DNA of 12,102 bases, taken from Fimbriimonas sp. Lineage in GTDB: Bacteria > Armatimonadota > Fimbriimonadia > Fimbriimonadales > Fimbriimonadaceae. Positions 6,528-12,102 of the stretch are shown piece after piece. Each line of letters starts with the position of its first letter. Within the stretch, counting starts at the first letter, position 1. The stretch covers positions 1-12,102 of the forward strand of contig JAUJNV010000051.1 in NCBI GenBank assembly GCA_030447945.1, written 5' to 3'. The notes beneath the pieces were generated by a model that did no database searches, had not been told where the DNA came from, and worked only from the letters and a program-made list of their open reading frames with translations. Both the position numbers and the translations under genes were made by a program.

Positions 6528-7751
6528 CTAAGGTGCAGTGGGCTCGAACTTTACCCCCGTGAACCGCACGGTCTGGCCCGGGCGCATGAGAACCTCGATT
6601 CGCCCGATTTCCGCTGGCTTCCGGAGGTAGAACCACCGCTCCCGCCGGGCGGCTCCCTCGCCTCGAGCCACGTTATCGCTCTTCCGGTGCGGCGCCAGAT
6701 GACCCTGCCGGTCATAGGCCCGAACCTCGACGTCGTGGTAGCGATGGCTCTCCGCCACATCGTAACGTAACGCGGTCGTCACGACCGTCCGAACCGGGGG
6801 CTCGCCCTGACGGATCGGCGTGTCATATTCCTTTGCTTGGATCTTCGTCGGGTAGACCAGGCGCACGTCCCGCAGCGCATCCTCATCCGCCTCGACGCGA
6901 GCGCCGTTCGCCGTCGGAACTACCTGAGCTATCCGCTTCCAGGGACTGTCGGCCAGGTAGAAAGCGCAGACTCCCTCGCCGCCCCCCGTGCCTCCCCCCA
7001 AGAACATCGTGTGGATCAGGATGTCCATCTTGTCTGGATTCCCCGCAGCCTGGGAAGACTGAGCACCGCGACTCGTAATGATCCGACTGCCCGGCCACGG
7101 CCAGCCTTCCGATGTCAATCGGAGAGCCGTTACGCCTGCGCAGACCGGCCCGCCGGGCGTGGCCGTGGGCTTGACGCGGAAGAGGAGCCCGTATCGCTCC
7201 CAGCGGTTGAGCAACTTATCGCGCATCAGCACCCGGGTGGGAGCGAGAGGAGCGCCCCCCGGTGCCCAGACCTGCATCTCGTGCCCCAATGGCCGCGACA
7301 ACTGCCGCAACTCGACCTCCCGCCCGTCCGCCAGCCGAGCTCGCCAGCCGTTCGCGGGAGTGCCGGGTTCGGCGCCCTCTTCGTGAGGGTCGTTGTACGG
7401 GATGCCCATCCAGTGGTCCCGGAAGAGTGTGGCGTGGCCTGCTCCGTCTTCGGCACGGGACGAGCTCGCCTGCCCGGGTGCGAGCATCGCGAGCGGGACG
7501 AGGATCGTCGCCACTCCCAATCCGCCAAGGGCGATCCCGGCTGGCTTGATGCTGCGTCTCTCCTTTCTCTGGTCCAGCACTTCTCTGATTCTCCTGCGAA
7601 CTTGGGGCTCGCCGCGCCCCATGGACAGCGCAGGCGACGGGAACAGGTTCTCGGCGCAGAACCTCTGCGCGAGGCGCGTGAGAACGCGGGAGGTGGCGGT
7701 TCGCGCGGGGCGAATTCGTCGGTCCCTTTGGGGGCGGGGATGGGCACTCAT
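6528..7751 (-). CDS. membrane-anchored sensor-domain protein, truncated paralogue of the M56 protease
   Basis: 407 residues. From about residue 19 to the end it is colinear with the C-terminal half of the M56 protein encoded just upstream. Shared landmarks: [18 protein letters not shown] versus PEVRRRIEEVLDEKRRRG; a single membrane helix at about 71-92; [19 protein letters not shown] versus [32 protein letters not shown] versus YHDMEVRAY; and [18 protein letters not shown] versus FFVRKPGELARFEVLMRP. The HExxH protease core and the first membrane helices are missing, so it cannot cleave. Topology should be a short cytoplasmic N-terminus, one helix, and a large external domain that I do not recognise by name. 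ATG at 7751 is 37 bases after the protease stop with no good ribosome site; the first 20 residues (Arg/Pro-rich) may be junction sequence. It may bind the same ligand or the protease itself. That role is inference. Confidence 0.8.
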   Translation of the reverse strand: MSAHPRPQRDRRIRPARTATSRVLTRLAQRFCAENLFPSPALSMGRGEPQVRRRIREVLDQRKERRSIKPAGIALGGLGVATILVPLAMLAPGQASSSRAEDGAGHATLFRDHWMGIPYNDPHEEGAEPGTPANGWRARLADGREVELRQLSRPLGHEMQVWAPGGAPLAPTRVLMRDKLLNRWERYGLLFRVKPTATPGGPVCAGVTALRLTSEGWPWPGSRIITSRGAQSSQAAGNPDKMDILIHTMFLGGGTGGGEGVCAFYLADSPWKRIAQVVPTANGARVEADEDALRDVRLVYPTKIQAKEYDTPIRQGEPPVRTVVTTALRYDVAESHRYHDVEVRAYDRQGHLAPHRKSDNVARGEGAARRERWFYLRKPAEIGRIEVLMRPGQTVRFTGVKFEPTAP

Positions 7752-7788
7752 GTCGATCGTAGTAGGGCGTCTTCCGCGGCGGCCCGCT

Positions 7789-9660
7789 CTACTTCCTAGG
7801 CAGAAGGCGCACGCCCACGAAGTGCGCCGCGAAGCTTGGCCTCATGAGCACCTCGAACCTTGCAAGCTCCCCTGGCTTTCGGACAAAGAAAAGCTTGAGG
7901 CGGTGCGGTCCTCGTCCGTCGGATAACGTCGTATTCCCGCCCCATACCGCCACCCGCGCGCCCCGCTTGTTATAAGCGCGCACCTCCATATCGTGGTACC
8001 GACGACTCACGGGAACCTCAAAGGTGAGCGCGGTCGTGCTCACGGTCAGGGGAGTGCTTTTCCGACGGGTAGACACCATCGTGTGAATCTTCACCGGATA
8101 GAGGATCCGCACGTTCTTCAGCACGCTGGTCTCGACACGAGGCGCTCCACCCGCAGCGGAAGGAGTGACATAGGCGGTTCGCTCCCACGGCCCGTCCGCG
8201 AGGGAGACGGCACATGCCCTTTCCTCGTCTCCTCGGACGGCGCGAGCGCGTTCCCAGAGCATGGTTAGGGGACGGACTAAAACGAGGAGCTTTCTAGGGT
8301 CGCCGGGATCTGTCGACCAAGAGGCGTCGCGGCTATTGCTCACCCGCTGCATCCCGCCTTCATAGGTCCGGGCGGTGGCGACGCCGGCACATATCGAGTC
8401 CCCCGCAGAAGCCGCTCGCTCCACACGGAAGAGGAACGCGTACTCCTCTGGTTTGCCCGCACGGATCTCGTCGGCCATCATCGCTTCGGTGGGGGCAGTA
8501 GGCGTGCCGCCAGGCCTCCACGTCGCAGTTCGTCGCCGATCTCGCCATGAGATTTGCAACAACTCGACCTCTCGGCCATCTTCCAGCTTCGCCCGCCAGC
8601 CGTTCGCAGGGGTACCCCGTCTCAGCAGACCGTTTTTCGGTTTCCAGAATGGGAGGGGAATGGCATGGTGAAAACTCGAGCCATGGCCCTTTCCGCGGCT
8701 CACTTGGGCCGACCCTGCTTGCAATCCCGGCATCAGCATCGTGCTAGGACCTAAGAGCAGGAAGACTCCAATCGTGCTAAGAGCGACCCCCTTGGGGCCG
8801 ACCGTTCCTCGTCTTCTCTTCTCATCCAGCACCTCTTCAATCCTCCTTCGGACTTCGGGTTTACGCGCCATCGGGAGCGCGATGAGGGCGTCGCGGCCTT
8901 GGAGCTCTTGCGCGATCCGCAGGAGGTCCTCGGCATATGTGGCGGGTGCTACCCCGGCGAGGAGCACGCGGTCGTCGGCCGCCGCCTCGGCGGCGGCGAG
9001 GGCTTCCCGCTCGAGGAGCCACACCAACGGGTTCGGCCAGTACAGGGCGCGGCACACGAGGGCGAGCATTAGCGAGAACCAGTCGCCGCGCCGGATGTGC
9101 GCCGCTTCGTGCAGCAGCGCGGAGCGGAGGCGCGACGACTCCCAACGCTCCGCGTCCGGCGGCAGCAGCACGACGTGGCGTCCCCACCAGAGGGTCATCG
9201 GCACGCGCGCCTGTCCGCTGAGAAGCACCCGCGTTCCCCGCGGCAGGTCCGATCGGCCTGCGTGGCTGGGCGTGCTCCGGCGGATCCAGAGAGCGGCGCG
9301 TCCCAGCCCGAGCCCGAGCCGCAAGAGGAGCAGCGCCGCACCGACGAGCCACACGCCCATCGCAAGCGATCCCAGATCGACCTTCGGCTCAGGGGACTCG
9401 GTCGATGAGACCGGTGGCGGGGGAGCGGGTGTCTCGGACTGCGACGGTTCGGTCACTGGGAGAGGAGGCACCGGCGCGAAAAGCCGAGGAGCGGCGATAG
9501 GCACTTCGATCGAAGCCTTGGGCAGCAACGGCACGAGTGCGGGTAGGGCGAGGAGGGCGGCGAGCGTGGCGACGCAGACGAGGTGCCGCCGGGCCGCCGA
9601 GCCCCGGCGCAGGGCGAGGGCCAGCAGCAGGCCCAGAGCCGACAGGGCGAGCGACTTCAT
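7789..9660 (-). CDS. M56-family (BlaR1-like) membrane metalloprotease with unclassified C-terminal domain
   Basis: 623 residues from ATG at 9660, which overlaps the repressor stop as ATGA, so translation is probably coupled. Upstream in-frame ATGs at 9684 and 9696 lie inside the repressor gene and would put extra residues before the first membrane helix. Order: helix about 3-18, helix 27-47, a proline-rich external loop (about 50-95), helix about 98-120, then the M56 core with HEAAH at 184-188 in LLHEAAHIRRGDW. A downstream Glu (about 225, in EAAADDRVL) probably acts as third zinc ligand, with the usual Cys of this motif replaced. A membrane-spanning segment follows at about 193-218 and a last helix at 290-312. 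BlaR1/MecR1 proteins sense an external signal and cut the BlaI-type repressor. Residues about 320-623 replace the penicillin-binding sensor, with no SxxK-type beta-lactamase fold visible, so the ligand is probably not a beta-lactam. GC appears lower in this part than in the N-terminal half. Confidence 0.87.
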   Translation of the reverse strand: MKSLALSALGLLLALALRRGSAARRHLVCVATLAALLALPALVPLLPKASIEVPIAAPRLFAPVPPLPVTEPSQSETPAPPPPVSSTESPEPKVDLGSLAMGVWLVGAALLLLRLGLGLGRAALWIRRSTPSHAGRSDLPRGTRVLLSGQARVPMTLWWGRHVVLLPPDAERWESSRLRSALLHEAAHIRRGDWFSLMLALVCRALYWPNPLVWLLEREALAAAEAAADDRVLLAGVAPATYAEDLLRIAQELQGRDALIALPMARKPEVRRRIEEVLDEKRRRGTVGPKGVALSTIGVFLLLGPSTMLMPGLQAGSAQVSRGKGHGSSFHHAIPLPFWKPKNGLLRRGTPANGWRAKLEDGREVELLQISWRDRRRTATWRPGGTPTAPTEAMMADEIRAGKPEEYAFLFRVERAASAGDSICAGVATARTYEGGMQRVSNSRDASWSTDPGDPRKLLVLVRPLTMLWERARAVRGDEERACAVSLADGPWERTAYVTPSAAGGAPRVETSVLKNVRILYPVKIHTMVSTRRKSTPLTVSTTALTFEVPVSRRYHDMEVRAYNKRGARVAVWGGNTTLSDGRGPHRLKLFFVRKPGELARFEVLMRPSFAAHFVGVRLLPRK

Positions 9661-10106
9661 GGGCAGGCCGGGGACGAGGCGCATGGCGCCGCCCACCGAG
9701 GCGGGCGCGCCCGGGATGTCGGCCCTTCCTCCCGCGCCCGCTCGATCATCGCCTGGAGGTCCGTCAGCTCTTCGTCCGTCAGGCGCGCCCCCTCCTCCGA
9801 AAGAAGCGTGGCGACGACCTCCGGCACGGAGCCTCCGAAGAACGTCCGCACGACGCCCTCCAGCGCCGAGCGCGCCTCCGCCTGCCGGGGACGGGCGGGG
9901 GAGTAGACGAAGCGCCCTTCTTCCACTTCGTGCTTGAGCTGCCCCTTCTCCTCTAGGATGCGCAGGAGAGTGCGGACGGTGGAGTTCGACGGAGCGCCCG
10001 GCAGGAGAGACTCCAGCTCCCCCGCCGTGAGTCGCTCGCGCTCGTACGCGAGCTCCATGATCTGCTGCTCGCGCTTGCTCAGATACTGCTTCGCCGCTTT
10101 GCCCAT
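9657..10106 (-). CDS. BlaI/MecI/CopY-family transcriptional repressor
   Basis: 149 residues from ATG at 10106, which has AGGA six bases upstream. The longer in-frame start at 10151 would include the promoter and operator sequence and is rejected. N-terminal winged helix: LSKREQQIMELAYERERLTA, then the recognition region PSNSTVRTLLRILEEKGQLKHE at about 39-60 and wing RFVYSPARP. The C-terminal half (VVRTFFGGSVPEVVATLL, LTDEELTDLQAMIERAREE) is the usual dimerisation helix set. The last 20 residues (Pro/Cys-rich) are an extension encoded next to and over the start of the protease gene. The family binds DNA as a dimer and is inactivated by cleavage by the partner M56 protease. It is probably autoregulated through the inverted repeat in its promoter, and is first gene of a minus-strand unit with the protease and its paralogue. 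Confidence 0.93.
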   Translation of the reverse strand: MGKAAKQYLSKREQQIMELAYERERLTAGELESLLPGAPSNSTVRTLLRILEEKGQLKHEVEEGRFVYSPARPRQAEARSALEGVVRTFFGGSVPEVVATLLSEEGARLTDEELTDLQAMIERAREEGPTSRARPPRWAAPCASSPACP

Positions 10107-10122
10107 AGGTCTTCCTGCGAAT

Positions 10123-10151
10123 ATATTAACACCAATTCGGTGTGGGCACAA
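10123..10151 (-). promoter_or_regulatory. repressor-gene promoter with inverted-repeat operator in the spacer
   Basis: On the minus strand TTGTGC (10151-10146) and TAATAT (10128-10123) are spaced by 17 bases. The spacer holds ACACCGAATTGGTGT (10143-10129), a 15-base near-perfect inverted repeat with arms ACACC/GGTGT. The stretch TTAATATATT is the only strongly AT-rich sequence nearby. BlaI-family repressors bind dyads over their own promoters, so this is the best candidate operator. The arms are not the TACA/TGTA of staphylococcal sites. Confidence 0.6.
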
Positions 10152-10212
10152 GGGCTGACGTTAAAATTTTCGCGGCGTGGCGAAATAGGGGATGCTCGAA
10201 GTGATTCTAGGG

Positions 10213-10233
10213 GAGGGAATCTCTCCATCCCTC
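10213..10233 (-). terminator. small hairpin at the end of the TspO gene
   Basis: GAGGGA (10213-10218) and TCCCTC (10228-10233) pair with a 9-base loop, beginning at the last base of the TspO stop codon. It lies between TspO and the repressor promoter. There is no T-run, so the terminator call is weak. Confidence 0.25.
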
Positions 10234-10772
10234 TACGGATTGAGCCGCCAGAGCGTGAAGCTCAGCGCGGCGGCGAAGGCGAGCCACGCGAGGTAGGGCG
10301 CCATCAGCCACGCCGCCCCGCTCCGGACGCGTCCGAAGGCCCAGGTGGTGGTGGCGGCGACGAGCAATAGGACGACGATCTCCACGGAGGCGAAGAGCAG
10401 GCGTCCCCAGCCGAAGAAGAGCCAGGTCCAAAGCGCGTTCAGCGCGAGCTGCACCCCGAAAAGGACCAGCGCGAGCCGCGTGGCGCGGGCGTCCCGCCCG
10501 CGGTCTTCCGCCTGCGGCCCCAACCGGACCTCGGGCACCGGCCCCTGCCACACGAGCCACGCCGCGACGCCCATCATCGCGTACAGCACCGTCCATACGG
10601 GCGCGAAAACCCAGGGAGGCGGGCTCCAGGGGGGCTTCGTGAGCGCCGGGTACCACCCGGGCAGGCCTTGGGCCGTCCCCAGCCAAGCCACGAACCCCGC
10701 CCCGTAGGTGGCGGTGAGAGAGAGGAGGAGGGCGAAAGCCGGACGCGGGCGCTCATCCTCGGCGGGGCTCAT
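10233..10772 (-). CDS. tspO: TspO/MBR-family membrane protein
   Basis: 179 residues, near the family size with a short charged insert. Typical landmarks: GLPGWYPALTKPPWSPPPWVFAPVW at about 37-60, TVLYAMMGVAAWLVW at 61-75, VQLALNALWTWLFFGWGRL at about 107-125, and the C-terminal PYLAWLAFAAALSFTLWRLN at 159-178. Five membrane helices are visible. The final motif is usually LNFxxWxLN; here the first Asn is Ser (LSF). A charged loop (about 80-98, PQAEDRGRDARA) separates helices 2 and 3 and is longer than usual. TspO proteins bind tetrapyrroles and lipids and take part in stress and photosensory regulation; which applies here is not shown. The ATG at 10772 has no ribosome site but has a TACCCT box six bases upstream. 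The three residues before the family start and the GTG/ATG choices do not change the call. Confidence 0.93.
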   Translation of the reverse strand: MSPAEDERPRPAFALLLSLTATYGAGFVAWLGTAQGLPGWYPALTKPPWSPPPWVFAPVWTVLYAMMGVAAWLVWQGPVPEVRLGPQAEDRGRDARATRLALVLFGVQLALNALWTWLFFGWGRLLFASVEIVVLLLVAATTTWAFGRVRSGAAWLMAPYLAWLAFAAALSFTLWRLNP

Positions 10773-10784
10773 GGGCTTAGGGTA
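10770..10784 (-). promoter_or_regulatory. -10-like box for a leaderless start of tspO
   Basis: On the minus strand TACCCT (10784-10779) is followed by six bases (AAGCCC) and ATG. This is the same TANNNT-N6-ATG spacing as in front of both Uma2 genes. No ribosome binding site is present. The box is a poorer match than TAGAAT. The -35 position falls at the edge of the palindromic element. Confidence 0.4.
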
Positions 10785-10803
10785 GCACCCTCACTCCCCC
10801 GTG

Positions 10804-10908
10804 AATCCCCCCGTAGGTGCGACATCCTGTCGCGCAACCTGCCTGAACTGAGCTAGAAGATCGGGCGTTGCCCGATGCGCGACAGGATGTCGCACCTACG
10901 GGGGGATT
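10804..10908. repeat. REP/BIME-like palindrome, element 2, with GTAG foot
   Basis: Perfect 33-base arms (10804-10836 and 10876-10908) are separated by 39 bases. Each arm holds a small hairpin GCGACA-TCC-TGTCGC preceded by CCCCCCGTAG-GT. The loop carries a third hairpin TCGGGC-GTT-GCCCGA (10861-10875). A GTAG foot before a short hairpin, in inverted pairs, is the published signature of REP sequences acted on by REP-associated tyrosine transposases (RAYTs). No RAYT gene is in this window. It lies between the stop of the FHA gene and the start of tspO, both minus strand. Confidence 0.8.
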
Positions 10909-10931
10909 GATGGCGGATGGGAGGGGAGCGA

Positions 10932-12101
10932 CTAGGCTGCCTCGACCCGGAAGGTGGTCGAGCCGATGCGGATGTGGTCGCCGGGGCCGGCGAGGGCGGT
11001 GGGGAGGCGGGCGCCGTTGACGAAGACGCCGTTCGTGCTCCCGAGATCGGAAACGCTCAGGCCGCCCGGCGCGGGGGAGAGGGAGGCGTGGCGGCGGGAG
11101 GCAGCGGTGTCGAAGGACATGGGGATCGCGGGACACTCGCGTCCGACCTCCGTGAGCGCCACGATAGGGAACCGCTGGCCCACGAGCGGCCCGTCGAGCG
11201 CGTGCAGCGCAAAGGAGGGATGCGCGACGGGAGCCGGTGCGGGCGGCTGGGGAGCGGGCGCGCCGTAGGGAGCACCGGGGGGCGGGTACCCAGGAGCGGG
11301 CTGCGGCGGGTAACCCTGAGCCGGGTAGCCCTGGGGCGGTTGGCCGTAGGGCGGTTGGCCGGGGGGCGGCTGGCTGGGGGGCGGCGGCCCGGGAGGGGGG
11401 TAAGCGGCTCCGGGGCCGCCCATCGGGTAGCTCTGGCCCATGTAGGCTTCCGGGCCGCGCTGGGGGGCGGGGGCGTTGCGGGTGAGGAACTCCAGGGTCG
11501 TGTTGCCCACGCGGATCTGCGCGCCGGGAGAGAGGAGGACCTGCTGGATGGGCTGGCCGTTAAGGAACGTTCCCGCGCCCGAGCCGCCGTCCACGAGAAC
11601 GTAGTTCGGCCCCTCGCGGCGGATTACGGCGTGCAGCGGCGCGACGGCGGGATCGCCGAAGAGGGGGACGTGCGCGCCCTCGCTCCGCCCGATAAAGGTC
11701 TGCGCGGCGTCGATGGGCCACTCGCGCCCCTCGTTCCGCCCCAGCGATAGCCGCAGCCACGCGCTGCGGGCGAGGCGCTCGACGAGGCCGATAAACAGGC
11801 CGATCGCCGCGCCCATCAGCAGGCAATAGATCGCGCGCGAGACCGTGCCGGTCTCACCCTTGCTTTGGCCTTGGGCGGCGAGGACCGACGCTTGAACCAA
11901 GAAGCCGATGGGATCGAACAAGACTGCCCCGATGGCCGCCCCGATCGCGCCACCGATGGCCCCTTGAACCATGCGGCGCAGGTTGAGAGAACTGAGGCCG
12001 ATCGCCGCACCGAGGAAAAAGCCCAGCGGGGTGAGGGCCACCGTCCGCGAGAGGATCGTGAGGAGACCTGCCTCCTGCACCACGCCCCCGAAGAGGGTCC
12101 C
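10932..12101 (-). CDS. membrane protein with two FHA domains (5' end outside window)
   Basis: 389 residues visible; the frame stays open to the window edge (GTLFGGVVQEAG before the GTG at 12083), so the true start lies beyond it. N-terminal part: hydrophobic, glycine-zipper segments (GFFLGAAIG, GAIGGAIGAAIGAVLFDPIGF, CLLMGAAIGLFIGLVERLA), about three membrane helices. Then FHA domain 1 (about 112-200, numbered from 12083): IGRSEG, PLHAVIRR, GAGTFLNG. Then a low-complexity linker rich in Pro, Gly, Tyr and Gln (about 205-288). Then FHA domain 2 (about 293-380): VGRECPAI, SRRHASL, LGSTNGVFVNG. FHA domains bind phosphothreonine. Domain 2 has the usual GR, SxxH and STNG residues; domain 1 has lost the Ser and the STN Asn and may not bind phosphopeptides. 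The protein is probably a membrane platform read by a Ser/Thr kinase pathway; no kinase is in view. Confidence 0.9.
   Translation of the reverse strand, partial: GTLFGGVVQEAGLLTILSRTVALTPLGFFLGAAIGLSSLNLRRMVQGAIGGAIGAAIGAVLFDPIGFLVQASVLAAQGQSKGETGTVSRAIYCLLMGAAIGLFIGLVERLARSAWLRLSLGRNEGREWPIDAAQTFIGRSEGAHVPLFGDPAVAPLHAVIRREGPNYVLVDGGSGAGTFLNGQPIQQVLLSPGAQIRVGNTTLEFLTRNAPAPQRGPEAYMGQSYPMGGPGAAYPPPGPPPPSQPPPGQPPYGQPPQGYPAQGYPPQPAPGYPPPGAPYGAPAPQPPAPAPVAHPSFALHALDGPLVGQRFPIVALTEVGRECPAIPMSFDTAASRRHASLSPAPGGLSVSDLGSTNGVFVNGARLPTALAGPGDHIRIGSTTFRVEAA
11220..11405. repeat. low-complexity proline/glycine linker DNA with G-rich runs
   Basis: This stretch encodes the Pro/Gly/Tyr/Gln linker of the FHA protein. 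The plus strand (template strand) is made of short imperfect G-rich repeats, including two copies of GGGCGGTTGGCC at about 11335-11358. At 11361-11400 it has G-runs of six, six, three and six bases with short loops. Such repeats expand and contract easily. Confidence 0.6.
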
Positions 12102-12102
12102 G

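Noticed and set aside
7789..9660. A beta-lactam sensor (true BlaR1)
   Set aside because: The C-terminal domain shows no SxxK-type penicillin-binding motifs, and no beta-lactamase gene is nearby. I call it only M56, BlaR1-like.
8741..9937. 398-codon plus-strand frame opposite the M56 and repressor genes
   Set aside because: It runs across two well-supported minus genes and reads as Arg/Ser/Pro/Ala-rich noise.
9661..10151. Longer starts for the repressor (10151) and the protease (9684, 9696)
   Set aside because: The repressor start at 10106 has a ribosome site and leaves the promoter and operator outside the gene. The protease start at 9660 overlaps the stop as ATGA and begins right at the first membrane helix.
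1849..10908. CRISPR array or insertion sequence ends
   Set aside because: The palindromes are not spaced direct repeats, and no transposase or Cas frame lies between or beside them.

Overview
High-GC bacterial chromosomal window. I see no RNA gene, CRISPR array or intact transposon. The gene set suggests a free-living bacterium with a large genome and expanded paralogous families: two Uma2-type proteins, a BlaI/M56 sensor-protease pair with an orphan sensor copy, a PPC-repeat secreted protein, TspO, and a proline-rich two-FHA membrane protein. Together with TANNNT boxes placed six bases before start codons (leaderless transcription), this would fit Armatimonadota, Planctomycetota, Acidobacteriota or a similar phylum. 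The phylum is a guess; nothing here fixes it.

Layout. 1-312 (+): C-terminal end of a cupin protein. 356-1078 (-): COG3910-type SMC/ABC-like ATPase, divergent from 1136-1729 (+): Uma2 protein 1. 1849-1936: a long palindrome made of two inverted small hairpins (REP/BIME-like). 1941-3579 (-): exported PPC-repeat protein broken by one frameshift, divergent from 3723-4313 (+): Uma2 protein 2. 4322-4381: palindrome between convergent genes. 4389-6400 (-): a UvrA reading frame with only the first ABC module and four small indels near its 5' end. 6528-10106 (-): a three-gene unit of BlaI-type repressor, M56 (BlaR1-like) membrane protease with an unclassified C-terminal domain, and a shortened copy of the protease gene that keeps one membrane anchor and the C-terminal domain. 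10233-10772 (-): TspO/MBR protein. 10804-10908: second REP/BIME-like palindrome. 10932-12101 (-): membrane protein with two FHA domains, cut by the window edge.

How the parts may work together. The repressor and protease genes overlap by ATGA, and an inverted repeat fills the promoter spacer of the repressor gene. This is the expected arrangement for an autoregulated BlaI/BlaR1-type circuit: the M56 protein senses something outside the membrane and cleaves the repressor. No beta-lactamase or other obvious target gene is present. The shortened protease paralogue directly downstream carries the same external domain without the protease and is the most interesting candidate for an undescribed sensory component.

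The second theme is rearrangement. UvrA stops exactly after its first ABC module. A decayed copy of its 3' tail lies behind Uma2 gene 1, in the same convergent arrangement as the real tail behind Uma2 gene 2. This points to a past duplication of a uma2 plus uvrA-tail block. The uvrA indels and the PPC frameshift may be assembly errors or real decay; the sequence alone cannot settle which.
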